Below are positions 22,643-44,894 of a stretch of DNA of 64,000 nucleotides, piece by piece. The DNA lies in NCBI GenBank assembly GCA_963682055.1, contig OY821750.1, positions 27,226,402-27,290,401 on the forward strand, read 5' to 3'. Both the position numbers and the translations under genes were made by a program. Positions within the stretch are counted from its first letter, which is position 1. Each line of letters starts with the position of its first letter. This stretch comes from Primula veris. Lineage: Eukaryota; Streptophyta; Magnoliopsida; Ericales; Primulaceae. Under the pieces are notes generated by a model, which saw only the letters and a list, made by a program, of their open reading frames with translations, searched no databases and was not told the origin of the DNA.

Positions 22643-22806
22643 TTCCATTTCGGATTATGTTTTTTCGTTTGGATATTGTTCATTTCTTTTGGATTATGGT
22701 TTGTTTTATGGATAATGTTTTGAATATTTCTCGTATAATTTAAAGTTATTTCATTGAGCAATTCCTTTTATTCGTGTGATCGACTTTAAATTATTTTACT
22801 TTTAGG
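22575..22806 (+). other. T-rich spacer between gag and protease, Copia B
   Basis: About 230 bases rich in T, with repeated TTTGGATTATG-like words, ending CTTTTAG before GCATG at the protease. Without it the knuckle-to-protease distance would be about 65 codons. The spacer is shared with Copia A, so it is a property of the family. It looks intron-like at its 3' end, but I find no conserved 5' donor. Confidence 0.5.
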
Positions 22807-22807
22807 C

Positions 22808-23137
22808 ATGTATTGTGGGGTAGTTGATTGTCTGGTTGATAGTGGCACTACACACACTATCTTAAAAGATAAATGGTTTTTTTTTATCAATTTTATGCCT
22901 AAAGTGACCTCAGTGACAACAATTTCGGGCCCGTCGACCCTTATTGAAGGCTTTGGTAAAACTAAATTCACGTTGTCAAATGGTACTCCTGTTAAAGTAT
23001 CTGAGGCCTTATATTCTCTGAGGTCCAGTCCTACCTTGTTGAGTTTTAAGGATATCCAAGAAAATAAGTTTCATCTTGAAACTGCTCGTGAAAATGGTAT
23101 TGAATACTTTCACATTACCTCCACTCAATACGACTAA
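22808..23137 (+). pseudogene. Copia B protease
   Basis: Contains the aspartic protease active-site triad in CLVDSGTTHTIL. It is separated from gag by a stop and from integrase by a TAA at about 23137 and further disruptions. Confidence 0.8.
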
Positions 23138-23305
23138 AAACGTATTATGGAGAAGTTGAGATGTCTTTCAAGTGGTTTGTATGTTACTACAATCCAAAAC
23201 TTTGAAAGCAATCTAATCATTCGGCGGGCGCCGATTGATGAGAGCACTTTTATGCTATGGCATGACCTGCTGGGACACCCGGATCAAAATACGATGTTTT
23301 GAACG

Positions 23306-24785
23306 ATGAACGCATCTCATGGGCATCCTCTTGGAGGAAAGAATTTCATGATTAATTCGAAAAACCTATACCAAACATGCTCGATTGGAAAGACTAATCT
23401 CAAACCAATTCGTTTGAAACCTACGAAATTGGTTTCCCAATTCTTTGAAATAATTCAAGGAGATATTTGTGGACCTATCCAACCAACATGTGGACCATTT
23501 AAATATTTCATGGTTTTGGTTGATGCATCGACAAGATGGTCACACGTAGCTTTGTTGTCCACAAGAAACGCAGTGTTTTCAAAACTCCTAGCCCAGATCA
23601 TTAAATTGAGGGCTCATCATCCGGATTATCCGATAAAGTCTATTAGATTTGATAATGCCGCGGAGTTTACATCGAAAACTTTCGATGACTATTGCATGAC
23701 TTTGAGAATTAATCTTGAACACCCAGTTGCGTATGTTCATACCCAAAACGGCTTTGCAGAAGCTTTCATTAAGCGATTGCAAATAATTACTAGAACTTTG
23801 GTTATGTGCACCAAACTTCCTATTTCTGCGTGGGGCTATGTCATTTTGCATGCTGCTGCGTTGGTCCGTCTGAGGCCCATGGCCACCAAACCACTATCTG
23901 CGTACCAGTTGGTAACCGGATATGAGTCTGATGTCTCACATTTACGCGTGTTTGGGTGTTTAGTCAATGTTCTAATTGAGCCGCCTAAGCGTTCCAAAAT
24001 TTGGACCTCAGAAACGACAGGGCATATATGTCGGTTATGAATCCCCGTCCATAATACGCTATTTAGAGCCCTTGACAGGCGATCTCTTTACCGCTAGACA
24101 TGCGGATTGTGACTTTGATGAGACACTCTTCCCGTCGTTATGGGGAGAAACGCACGTTAACGTTGATAAGGAACGACATGAATTAACGTGGCATGTACCC
24201 ACTATGTCTCATCTAGATCTCCCAACTGCACATAGTGATAAGGAAGTGCAGAGAATCCTAGGTCTGAAAAATGTTGCAAATCAAATGTCAGACGCATTTA
24301 ATGACCTAGCGAATGTCACGAGATCACATATACCTGCTGCAAATGTGTCTGCAAGGATAGACGTCCCAATGAGACGCCGTGTTCCGGTTGAACACGTTGC
24401 TCCGGTTGTACCCACCAAGCAAAGGATACTGCCATCGGCCATTCAGTCCGCCGCCTTTCTGAAAAAAAGAGGAAGGCCGTCTGGTTCCAAGGATGTTCTG
24501 CCTCGAAAGAGGAGAAATCCTATCGCATCTGTTTTGCCACATGAGATCATTAAGGATCACGGTGATGCATTAGAGGAGCGTGTTCCAGATGAAACACCAG
24601 TTCCTAATCATCCCGATAACCTCGAAATATCTGTCGATTATACTAGTTTAGACAATATTTTGAAGCAAAACGAGACTGTCATCGATGATGCGTTCATATA
24701 CGTAGTGGCCACTGACATTATGAACAATGATGACATGGAACCTCGTACCGTTGCTGACTGTCAGCGAAGAACGGACTGGCCTTAA
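23306..24785 (+). pseudogene. Copia B integrase
   Basis: The core has QGDICGP (first Asp), RFDNAAEF (second Asp) and HTQNGFAE (Glu), giving the DDE signature. The zinc-binding region upstream is poorly preserved. The frame changes near 24000, where the C-terminal domain continues in another frame (GIYVGYESPSIIRYLEP) and then a proline/charged linker to the RT, ending in a stop at 24783-24785. Confidence 0.82.
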
Positions 24786-24833
24786 TGGAAATAAGCAATC
24801 CAGGCTGAATTGGATTACTTAATGAAATGAAGG

Positions 24834-26345
24834 GTGTTTGGAGCTGTCGCTCTAACACCGCCCAATGTTAGACCAGTTGGTCATAAATGGGTTTTCCTAA
24901 GGAAGCGTGATGAGAATAATGAGATTGTTAGATACAAAGCTCGCCTTGTGGCGCAAGGTTTCTCTCAACGCCCTGGAATTGATTACGATGAGACGTATTC
25001 TCCCGTAATAGACGTTATAACGTTCCGCTACTTAATCAGTTTAGTAGTTTCCGAAAAACCGAATATGCAGCTCATGGATGTGGTCACAGCGTATCTCTAC
25101 GGGGATCTGGACACAGAGATTTACATGAGAGTCCCTGATGGACTTAAGTTTCCTGAATCAAGTAGTTTCCGGCCACGGAACACGTTATCGATTAAACTGA
25201 GACGATCACTATATGGATTGAAACAATCTGGACGGATGTGGTATAACCGTCTAAGTGAATACTTGATCGGCTTGGGATATGTTAATAATGAACTATGCTC
25301 ATGCGTGTTCATAAAGAAATCAACTTCAGGATATGCGATTATCGCAGTCTATGTAGATGATATGAATCTCATAGGAACCTCGAAAGAGGTGTTTGAAACT
25401 GCTGAAATCCTAAAGAAAGAATTCGAGATGAAAGATCTTGGGAAGACACGGTATTGTCTCGGCCTGCAGATCGAGCACCGTAAAGATGAAATTTTAGTCC
25501 ATCAAGAAAACTACACCCAAAAGGTGTTGAGGCGTTTTAGTCATAGTGACGCTAAGCCGTCCTCTACTCCCATGGTCGTCCGCTCTCTAGACATTAATAA
25601 GGACCCCTTCCGTCCAAAAGAGGACGATGAAGAGATATTAAGCCCTGAGTGTTCATATTTGGGTGTAATAGGCGCACTATTGTACTTGGCCCAATGTACT
25701 AGACCGGGCATCTCGTTTGCTGTGAATTGTCTAGCTCGACACAGCACCGCGCCAACACGCCGCCACTGGACTGGCATAAAAGACATTTTCCGTTACCTTA
25801 GAGGTACTACGGGCATGGGTTTATTCTATCCCTTTGCGTCGAGTGGATCTAGCTCCATTGATCCTCGAAATAACGCAACCCTTGTCGGCTATGCCGATGC
25901 TGGTTTCTTATCAGACCCACACAAGGGACGTTCCCAATTTGGTTATGTCTTTACCATTGGAAACACGGTGATATCCTAGAGGTCTCGTAAATAGACTCTA
26001 GTGGCCACTTCGACTAACCACTCTGAGCAACTCGCGCTCTATGAGGCGACTAGAGAGTTTGTCTGGCTTCGAGCAGTTATTGGCCATATTCAAAGCACCT
26101 ATGATCTAGCCTACGATCATGATGAACCAGTTGTTATTTATGAGGACAACACCGCTGTGATTGATCAAGCGAAACATGGTTATATCAAAAGTGATGCCAC
26201 TAAGCATATCTCGCCAAAGTTGTTCTTTACACATGAATAATAAACGCTTCAAAAGATTGAAGTGAAGCATATTGGTTCAGAGAATAACCACGCTGACTTG
26301 TTCACCAAGTCATTGCCAAAGCATTCTTTTCAGAAGTACGTACGG
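24834..26345 (+). pseudogene. Copia B reverse transcriptase and RNase H
   Basis: RT opens with GHKWVFLRKRDENN, has the first catalytic Asp in MDVVTAYLYG and the catalytic YVDDM at about 25350. The RNase H region starts at GYADAGFLSD. A TAG at 25977-25979 interrupts it, and a TAA near 26240 precedes the last RNase H/tail block. RT itself is open over 380 codons, so this is the best-preserved part of the element. Confidence 0.88.
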
Positions 26346-26973
26346 GCGATTGGCCTATATACGTAGACTATCTGAGCTACCTTAGAGTGACATTTTATGT
26401 CGGAGTCGAAATCCTCGCACTCTGTCGTGTGCAAGTGAGGGGAAGCATCCTGTTGTATGCATGTGTACTCTTTTTGTCCTTAGTATAAGGTTTTTCCCAC
26501 TGTGCTTTTCTTGACAATGTTTTTAGCAAGACACGTTCCCTGTTATACCTCACTAAGGATTGCCGAAATCAGGGGGAGTATCCTGTCATATACTTCTTAC
26601 CACTGTGTACTCTTTTGTCCTTCGACCAGAGTTTTTTTCCCACTGGGTTTACTCTGACAAGGTTTTAATGAGACACCTGTTTTGTGGTTGATCTCCTACT
26701 ACTACCACTGTTGCCCTTTTTTTTTTCCTTCGATCAGAGATTTTCCCATTGGATTTGCTCTGGCAAGGTTTTGATGAGGCACACTGTTTTGTGGTTAGTT
26801 ACTTACATAGTATTTTGGCATATATCATTCGGCTACACAATTTCTCTTAGGTATAGGTTTTGTCCCACACCGGATTTTTCGGCCGTAAGGTCTTTATGTG
26901 TTTAGCACTGGGAATGAACTCGACTCAGATCGACTGCATGAACACGAATAATTCAAGACGTTCAAATGGAGAG
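26346..26973 (+). other. 3' untranslated region of Copia B
   Basis: Contains three diverged repeats of a TTTCCCAYTG...TGACAAGG...GAGACAC block (about 26480, 26630 and 26740). The same repeats are present, inverted, in Copia A at about 850-1250. Confidence 0.55.
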
Positions 26974-27164
26974 TGTTGTAAGATATTATTGGACTCTTGG
27001 ACTTGTACTTTATGGGCCTAAGTGGGCTTGTAACCCTACCCCTCTATCTATATAAAGAGGGTTAGGGGTCTTATATTTGACATTCATTCATAATAAAAAC
27101 GATAGTGTTCTCCCCTCTCTACTTCTGTCTCCCTAAATACGTAGCTAATAGTTGTATTATAACA
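26974..27164 (+). repeat. 3' LTR of Copia B
   Basis: 191 bp, preceded by the polypurine-like tract AAATGGAGAG and followed by the TSD CATTT. It ends in the same 14 bases as the 5' LTR. Confidence 0.93.
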
Positions 27165-27169
27165 CATTT

Positions 27170-28475
27170 GATTTAGAAAGATAATATATAAATACTAATG
27201 TGGCATTAAATACCGTTTCATATTAATTTAGTAATTTAAATTTTACAATCTTATTTTTAACATTTGCATGTTTTTTAATTAATTTGGTCCCATTAATTTA
27301 GTCAATTAAAACATTTATATATGTAAAAATGTAATATAAATGTATATGATTGATATGATGATTTGGTTTTTCGTAAATCATTTTATAAATAAAGACGATA
27401 ACATATCAGTCATTAATTAACATAAATAAATGTCATTCACATTTACCATAAATATTGTTTTATTAATTAATAAATTAATTGAGATTTTTTTTAATAATTA
27501 ATATCGTTTCATTAATTGTATCGTTTCATTCACATTACCCACCGAAATGTAGGTTATTTATTAAAATAAAAGAGATAGTTTAATGTATATGAGAGAGAGA
27601 GAGCAGATATAAAGTATTAAATTGCACTTTTTAAGTTGCACTTTTACCCATTTAAATTGTAGAATAGAGAGTTTAATTTACATAAAAGAGAGAAGAAATA
27701 GAGTGTTAAGTTGTAATTTTTAAGTTGCAGTTTTACCCATTTAAATGTATGTTCTCTATTACAAGATAGAGAGTTTAATGTATATGAGAGAGATAGAAGT
27801 GCGAAAGTGTTAACTTACACATTTTAAGTTACAGTTTTACCCATTTAATTCGACCCGAATAGAATTACACTTTTATCTGATATGCGTCGGGTTGGGTTGA
27901 AATCCGTAAAATAATCTCTAATACCACGTCAATGTCATAGTACTACGGAACGACTAAATAATTTGTCATGATTTCATGTGTGGTCGTGAGTATAAACTGT
28001 AATTGTATAGGAAAAAGGATTTTTGGTCATAATTAATTAATTATTATTCAAATACTCTATCCACTCATGCTCTGAGTCAGATGTACTAAAAGTTTGTTAC
28101 TCACTTCCTTAATTTCAATAATTAGTGAATTTTTAAGTTTGAAAATAAAAAATGAAATGTTAAAATTTGATACTAGTACCTAAAGAAAACTGGATATAAC
28201 TTGGTCTATAAGTCTATTTATTATTTTGGTTATTGCCTATTGAGTATCACATGCAATAAAATAAAAAAATAGAAGTTAGTTATATATACTCCCCGGTTTC
28301 AGAGATTACAAAAAAGCTTAATTGAGTTTTCCAAAAATGAGAATCAATTACTCCTCCAATTTACTACCAGAAAAACCTCTAATTTGGATTAAAAAACGAA
28401 TCAATCAGGAATTTCTTAGTTTATCAACCAATAAATTGTTAGATTCTTTCCCATATTTACTCATATCAACTGTTA
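27170..28475. other. Right flank of Copia B, gene-free
   Basis: Apart from the tandem repeat at 27568-27860, AT-rich DNA with no gene I can support. Confidence 0.4.
27568..27860. repeat. Tandem repeat, about three diverged units
   Basis: Three units of roughly 90-110 bp share GAGAGTTTAATGTATATGAG and TTTTAAGTTGCAGTTTTACCCATTTAAAT-like blocks. Related words occur left of Copia B at about 19390. No coding sense. Confidence 0.65.
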
Positions 28476-28483
28476 ATAATTTA

Positions 28484-29117
28484 TAGGGGTGGAATCGGTT
28501 CGTTACCGAACTTTTTGATTATATACCGATATCATACCAAACTAGTTTGATTTGAGAATTTTTATACCATTACCGAACCAAAAAATTCGGTATACCGAAC
28601 TTTCGGTATACCAAACTATTCGGTTGGTTCAGTTCGGTTTCGTTTTTATACAAAACTTTAGAGTTTACAAGTGATGATAGAAAAATGGTACGTACTGGAG
28701 AAAAAACATAGTATAAAGTTTTAAAAGTAAGTAGATTAAAAAAAAAATATTTATTTATATTATTGTTATATTCCTATTTTTTTGCATAAAAGAGTAAACG
28801 CTAGCTACTAGACTTTTATAGTAAATGTTATAAATAAATAAAAAAATGTTATAAGTGTAACAATGTTATTAATTAAGTGTATATAAGTATTTTAGTTTAT
28901 TTGTATATTTTAATATTTCGAATTGAATCGGTACCATACCGAACTCACCAAACGAATACCGAAATCGAACCGACTTTCAAAGATCGGTTCGGTTGTACCG
29001 TACCGTAACGTCGGTATACCAAACTTTTGGTATCGACTTGATTGGTTTGGCTCGAAAAATGGTCGGTTGGTACAAATTGATACAAGTCGGTACAAAAAGT
29101 GAAAAAGGTCATTCCTA
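28484..29117. mobile_element. hAT-like non-autonomous element, 634 bp
   Basis: Ends TAGGGGTGGAATCGG and GGTCATTCCTA (inverse TAGGAATGACC), with 8-bp flanks ATAATTTA and ATAATTTG that agree at 7 of 8. Both inner ends are rich in TCGGTTCGGT and GGTATACCGAA words. No coding capacity. Confidence 0.6.
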
Positions 29118-29125
29118 ATAATTTG

Positions 29126-29440
29126 AGAATTTTTTTTTATTTTTTTAAAATCTTATTAAATAGAATTAAAAGATTTCCATTTAACAAAACTCAACCCTTC
29201 TAGTCCGATTAATCTATTTCTAACGGGTATCATAACAAGTATATCTTTTTGCCTTTTCGGGTTGACATAGAAGTAGACACCCGTGCTTAATTCTGGCCCC
29301 AAGTGAAATGGAATAAACAGAATCAACTACTGTATTAAAATGCAAATAAAACGCCTTCCACAAATAAATAATTCTTTCTATACCTGCTCCATATTAAAAC
29401 GATATACTCCAGAGTAAAATCAAACAATATTCTCACAAAT
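29126..29440. other. Upstream region of threonine synthase
   Basis: AT-rich promoter region. No element can be named with confidence; the gene ATG at 29441 follows an A-rich context (CAAATATGGCC). Confidence 0.4.
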
Positions 29441-40291
<10,851 letters not shown>

Positions 40292-40915
40292 GTGGAAATG
40301 TTGGTAATTTAAGTATTTTGTTTTGGTTTTTCTGAAAAGTGGGAAAGTAATAGGGGTAAAAAGTAGGGGGGTTGAGTTGCATTTCCAGCTATGTCTAGTT
40401 TTTTTGAAATTCATTAATCACAAAATATCCAAAATTCATCGGTGTTCAGGTTCTCTCGCCGGGTTTTGTGATTTGTTTTGTTCGTAGATGTAAAATTTGG
40501 AGATACAGAATCGATAAGTTCTGGTGCAAGAAGAGGGGGGCTAAACTTATAAACATTATTTCTCTCAAGAAAAAAGGAGAATATGTGGACATCCTTCAAG
40601 AGAACTACATAACTTGTCATGAAAGAGAGCATTAGCTAAAGTGAGTCTTCAAAAGATTGGGAGCCACCTAAAATTACAAAATATAGCGAGACACAACCTC
40701 GAAGAGAGTGTTTCGTAGCTAGAGTGAGAATGGGAGATGATTGTAAACTCCTTTTGATTACAACATAAACACCAATTGGCAATTGTAGGGTCCTGGTGCC
40801 TAACTCTATATTATTCAGGTGAAGATAGGTAATAAAGCATTTTCGTGTTTTGTGTTTGCTTGATTTGATTTTAACGGTGGCGAGTTTATGAATGTGTCTG
40901 TGCGTTTGTGAGGAA
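40292..40915. other. 3' flank of threonine synthase
   Basis: Holds the 3' untranslated region and spacer. No clear polyadenylation signal is assigned and no other gene seen. Confidence 0.4.
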
Positions 40916-41028
40916 GTTAAAGATAAGGCTTGTAAGTTGGCGCGAAAACACCGATGTATGTTGTGGCTGATTTCGGGTCTGCCAGAGATGTTTTAAAGAA
41001 ATATTTGCATGAGAGGCCTAATGAGTAA
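40916..41028 (+). pseudogene. Relic of a threonine synthase 3' end
   Basis: Encodes a degraded copy of the last 38 or so codons of the upstream gene: VKDKACKLA in one frame, then, after a frameshift, DFGSARDVLKKYLHERPNE and TAA. The true gene ends IKDMACGLA...[13 protein letters not shown]. Similarity runs on into the 3' flank (GTGGCTGGAAATG against GTGGAAATG). This marks a former tandem copy of the gene. Confidence 0.8.
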
Positions 41029-41068
41029 TATGTGGCTGGAAATGCTGCTGGTAAATTAAGTTTTTTCG

Positions 41069-41552
41069 TTTTGGGATTTTGCCAATGAACTAAATGAACA
41101 ATTAGTTTAGTTTGCAATTATAGCTGTTCTTTTGTTCTGGTTTTTAAAAGTAGTTTTTTTTTTTTTTGTCGTCTCTTATTGAACAGTTTCAAATATCAAT
41201 CCCCTTTTGCTATTCTTATTACAATTCATTTTACTCTTTTTGTAACTTTTTTGCTTCTTAGTTCTTTCTCCCTATTAACCTATTGGCGCCTGATACCAAT
41301 ACTTTGTTCAAGTTTTACCTTTGATTTTCACTTGTTTCAGTATTTCCTCACTTTTTTGTTTAAGTTTTACATACAGAAAGAGGTGGATTGTAGTGATTGA
41401 TTTTAGTTAAGATAAAATGACCTCTTAAAAGTTTTATAAAGATAAAATGACCTCTTGAAAGTTTTGTAAAAATAAAACATCCTCTTCAAAGTTTTACTTA
41501 TTAACCATAATTTTTTTTAAATTTTTTTGTAATCTATTAACCATAAAATACA
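41069..41552. other. Spacer, gene-free
   Basis: T-rich DNA. The stretch near 41412-41495 repeats a GATAAAATGACCTCTTGAAAG unit about three times. The 73-codon open stretch at 41179-41400 is low-complexity hydrophobic and unlikely to be a gene. Confidence 0.4.
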
Positions 41553-42066
41553 TATAGTGGAACCTCTATAAAATAGTACTCCGTAAATTTATAAACTCTA
41601 TAAAATAATACTCCCGACTTGGGTCGTAAAAAATCATCATTCGATAAATTAATAAAATAATAAAATTTTGAAAGATCTTTATATAAATATTTGGTACCAA
41701 CAAAATCATAAATTAATAATTTTTCAAAATGACAAACACTACTAGAACAATTTAGTAAAATATGACTATATAGTCGTTTTGATTTTTCTTAAAATTCAAA
41801 TCTAATCAGAGTTTATCGGACTGCTCTGGTATTGTATTTTCAGATTGTACCAAAAAATCATGAAGTTCTATACGCGATTAAACAATGAGTTGTACTATTC
41901 TTACTGATTTAGAATGAGTTAATTTAAATTACGAACGAGTATATTTATTAAATCGATAAAAACCACTTTAATATAATAATTATTAATTTATCGGTTAATT
42001 AATAACTCTCTAAATTAATAAATATTCATGGTTCCAACCTTATTAATTTTTAGAGATTTTACTGTA
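41553..42066. mobile_element. TIR element with TATAGTGGAACCTCTA ends
   Basis: The left end TATAGTGGAACCTCTATAAA and right end AATTTTTAGAGATTTTACTGTA pair as imperfect inverted repeats. Inner words such as CTCTAAATTAATAA are typical of a common plant MITE group. It is 514 bp, AT-rich and non-coding. A TA target is possible. Confidence 0.6.
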
Positions 42067-42280
42067 CATTAAATTATAATATCCAATCCCACACTGTTCG
42101 TGTAACAAGGGTTAAAATTTGTTTATACAAAGCTGTATGGCATAAAACAAATTGCCTAACATGGTTGAGTCTAACGATTACCGGCTTGGGCACTAGTTCA
42201 ATGCACTTGGAGTTTCGCTTCACATTGCTCTGGTCATACACCCAATCCGACATGGTTTGGATAGTATCATCAAACTTAGT

Positions 42281-42540
42281 ATGTCACTGATCTCGCTACT
42301 GTATGGCCTTAGCGAAGCCCGAACCTACTTGATTCGGTAGCAGGAATAAAAACTTTTGCGCCCATTCTCACAACTAATACTTAAAAGCGACCAATTCGAC
42401 ACCCTTTGGTTAGCAAATTAAAAATGAAAATATGGTCACTGATTTCGGTATTGTATGGCCTAGGCAAAGCCAGAACTTTTATGGTTTAGTAGTAGGATTT
42501 GGAACTTTTTGCATCTGCTCCCAAGTAATACTTAAAAGCC
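42281..42540. repeat. Imperfect tandem duplication, about 150 bp per unit
   Basis: Two units share CACTGATYTCGSTAYTGTATGGCC, then an AAGCC...GAAC block, TAGCAGGAATAAAAACTTTT/TAGTAGGATTTGGAACTTTT, and AATACTTAAAAGC. No gene is evident. Confidence 0.5.
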
Positions 42541-42703
42541 TGAATCTCGAATAAGGACTTTTTGCATTTGTACCCAACTAAACACTTAATTTTATTTTTA
42601 TTTTATTTTTGCATTTGAGCCCTAAAGCTTACAAACATCTTAGCAAGTAATTATTTCGTAATTATTCTTCTTTAGATATTTTTAAAAAAAAATTGTTCAA
42701 ACT

Positions 42704-43622
42704 TTTTTTTTATTTTTTTGAAAATTAAACGGACCAACTATATTAATAATAAAAATGGGTGCCTTGCCCGGAGGCGAAGCGATCACACGAACATGGAAAA
42801 AATTGAAGCTAGCTTCCAATAAGTTTGTGTCTTAGTCTCCACACCCTAATCAAAAACCTATCTCGACAAAAACTACTAAATTTGTCATATCTATTCATAC
42901 AATTCACTACAAAAAATTCAATCAAAGGAAAAGTATTACCGGGACTCGACTTCGCATTCCCAAACATTCTGTTGTTTCTTTCTCTCCAAATCCAATAAAC
43001 CTTTGAAGCAAATAAAAATGGTCCGAGTCTAACCGAATCCGACTCTCCTTTGAACATGTCGGTAGCCCATTGTAACCATTGTGACCACAAATTACTCGAT
43101 CCAATAAATCTGGATTTGACTCCTGCTAATGCTCAAACCCTTTTCGAAAATTCGCATTCGAAGAATAAGTGATCGATACTTTCTGCTTTATTGAGACAAA
43201 CAGGACAACCGTTAACACCACCTATGATATTCATCTTTTGAATTCTATCCGACGTTGTTAGACGATTCAAAATAACAATACACAAAATAAAACTACACTT
43301 CCGAGAAATGTAATTAGACCAAACAATACGATACCAGTCCACATTTGGACTTGAGAAACGAATCAAGTCCCAAGCGGATTTGATGGTGAAAACATGAACC
43401 GGGTCCGGAGACCACACAATGGACGGTGCTAGGTTCGGACCGGAGAAGGGGACAAGAGGGGTCGGGGTATTAGAAGGATTGGTATTACTATTTGGATGTG
43501 GGGAATGGGCTGACAAATGAGGTATTAGGTTGGATAATGGTGACGGAGATGGGTTTTCCGGCGATGATGGTCGGTGTTGTTCCGACGTTTGGCGGTGGCT
43601 TTGGAGATGGCCAAGGTAGGAG
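42704..43622 (-). mobile_element. 5'-truncated LINE with 15-bp TSD
   Basis: The element reads on the minus strand and ends in an A-rich tail (T run at 42704-42720 on the plus strand). The target duplications AAAATTGTTCAAACT (42689-42703) and AAAATTGCTCAAACT (43623-43637) agree at 14 of 15. Only the 3' end of ORF2 is present, as expected for 5' truncation during target-primed reverse transcription. Confidence 0.88.
42809..43516 (-). pseudogene. LINE ORF2 C-terminal fragment (zf-RVT)
   Basis: Minus-strand translation shows the RT zinc-binding domain typical of plant LINE ORF2: VFTIKSAWDLIR, then CSFILCIVILNRLTTSDRIQ, then CPVCLNKAESIDHLFFEC. The frame continues past one TGA at 43131-43133 to NLWSQWLQWATD and SKVYWIWRERNNRMF. 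The TGA stands where Trp is usual, so it is a single G-to-A change. Confidence 0.85.
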
Positions 43623-43637
43623 AAAATTGCTCAAACT

Positions 43638-44620
43638 AGAGTGAACATAAATATTTAACTGTGTTTGAATTTTGATCAGTTTGGTGTTTATTGTTTTCTT
43701 TGGTTTTCAAGTCAGCTACTTAACTTGCATTCTCTTGAAAGACTTTACTAGCCATTTGCATATGTATATCCCTTGGTATAACTGCAAACGATGTATTGCG
43801 GGCAAAGACACTGCGCAAAATTTCGATCCTTTTACTAAAAATTACACTTCTTTACACTAGAAGAAAGTCGAAAATCAAAATTGACGTGTAAATAATATCA
43901 GGTTTCACGAAAAAGAATGGAGAAGGAAATTAAAATTCAAGAGAAGAAGATCCAAAGATGTCATCAGATGGTTTTATATTTTGATGTGGAAATATTTCTC
44001 CCTATTTTAAAAAATAGTATTCATACTGATCAGCAGTGCATTGAACTATGTTATTATTCTTCAACTTTCTCTAATCTATAGAGTGATTGCCATTTTGACT
44101 TTTCATAATGAACTCGATAAAATTTACTATCAGTTTTACGTTGTTGACAAGATCAATTGTGCTGTATATCAGTGTTTCCCAATGACCAAAATGACATTTG
44201 CCTCTAATTTAGAGTGGAACGGAGAACTATTGAGTGATGTCTTAAAGCCTAAAAGTAGTGATTTTCCGTCTGCTTATAAAGTTATAATTATAAGAGTTGC
44301 AATTAGCATTTGTATTTAAGCTCAAACTTTCAGCTGTCTAGTACCCTAAAATACTAGTATCTTAATATCTTGTTACTGATTTATTAGCCAAGCCCAAGTG
44401 CAACAAAATAAGGAAAACTAAGTTATATTGGAGAGTATAAATCCCACATCATCCTACTAACAACAGCTTCATCACAGCATTCGAAAGGTGAAATGTGCGG
44501 TCATACCTTGTAAAAACAAAAATTACATTCGATGTTATAAAAACAAAAATTATATTCGATGTTGGGCATGACCCTTCAAACACTAGTATTTTAAAAAGGT
44601 GAAATGTGCGGTCATACCTT
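43638..44620. other. Intergenic, with a repeat shared with 58.2 kb
   Basis: No supportable gene; the open stretches at 43672-43860 and 44041-44319 match nothing I know. The part 44395-44620 (ATTGGAGAGTATAAATCCCACATCATC and nearby) resembles 58210-58380, so both belong to a dispersed repeat. Confidence 0.45.
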
Positions 44621-44706
44621 GTAAGATGGGTATTTGCTCACGAGCATTAGCCGAGCAACCTTAGTTGCCCAGCTAATGCTTCAGGTTGAGCAAAAACCCA
44701 TCCTAC
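44621..44706. repeat. Long hairpin (inverted repeat)
   Basis: The arms GTAAGATGGGTATTTGCTC and GAGCAAAAACCCATCCTAC pair, and the inner arms AGCATTAGC and GCTAATGCT pair again, with GCAA/TTGC closing near the centre. About 86 bases fold into one stem-loop. Confidence 0.7.
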
Positions 44707-44894
44707 AAATAAATATGTAAGATAAGTGTTTTCTCTGCCAGTTATGGCAACTCAGGTCCCCCTCATTTGAAACTGTAGAAAAGTTAAGAAATTAATCTGA
44801 TCTGTATGGGATCAGAGTTCAAATTTGAATATTAATTTTTCTGTTTTATTTTATCTCCTCACTTTTAGGAGCATAAGCTTGTATACTTTCTATT

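Larger units (their letters stand above)
19560..27164 (+). mobile_element. Copia retrotransposon B, full length but inactive
   Basis: A 7.6-kb Ty1/copia element with small LTRs (19560-19752 and 26974-27164, TG...CA) and a 5-bp TSD CATTT (19555-19559 and 27165-27169). Order: 5' LTR, a 1.8-kb leader, gag with a CCHC knuckle, protease, integrase, RT and RNase H, which is the copia order. The LTRs differ at roughly 17 positions plus a small indel in about 192 bases by eye, so the insertion is old. Frameshifts and stops break gag, the gag-protease join, integrase and the RT-RNase H join. It belongs to the same family as element A at 530-5715. No lineage name is given because I cannot run a phylogeny. 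Confidence 0.95.
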
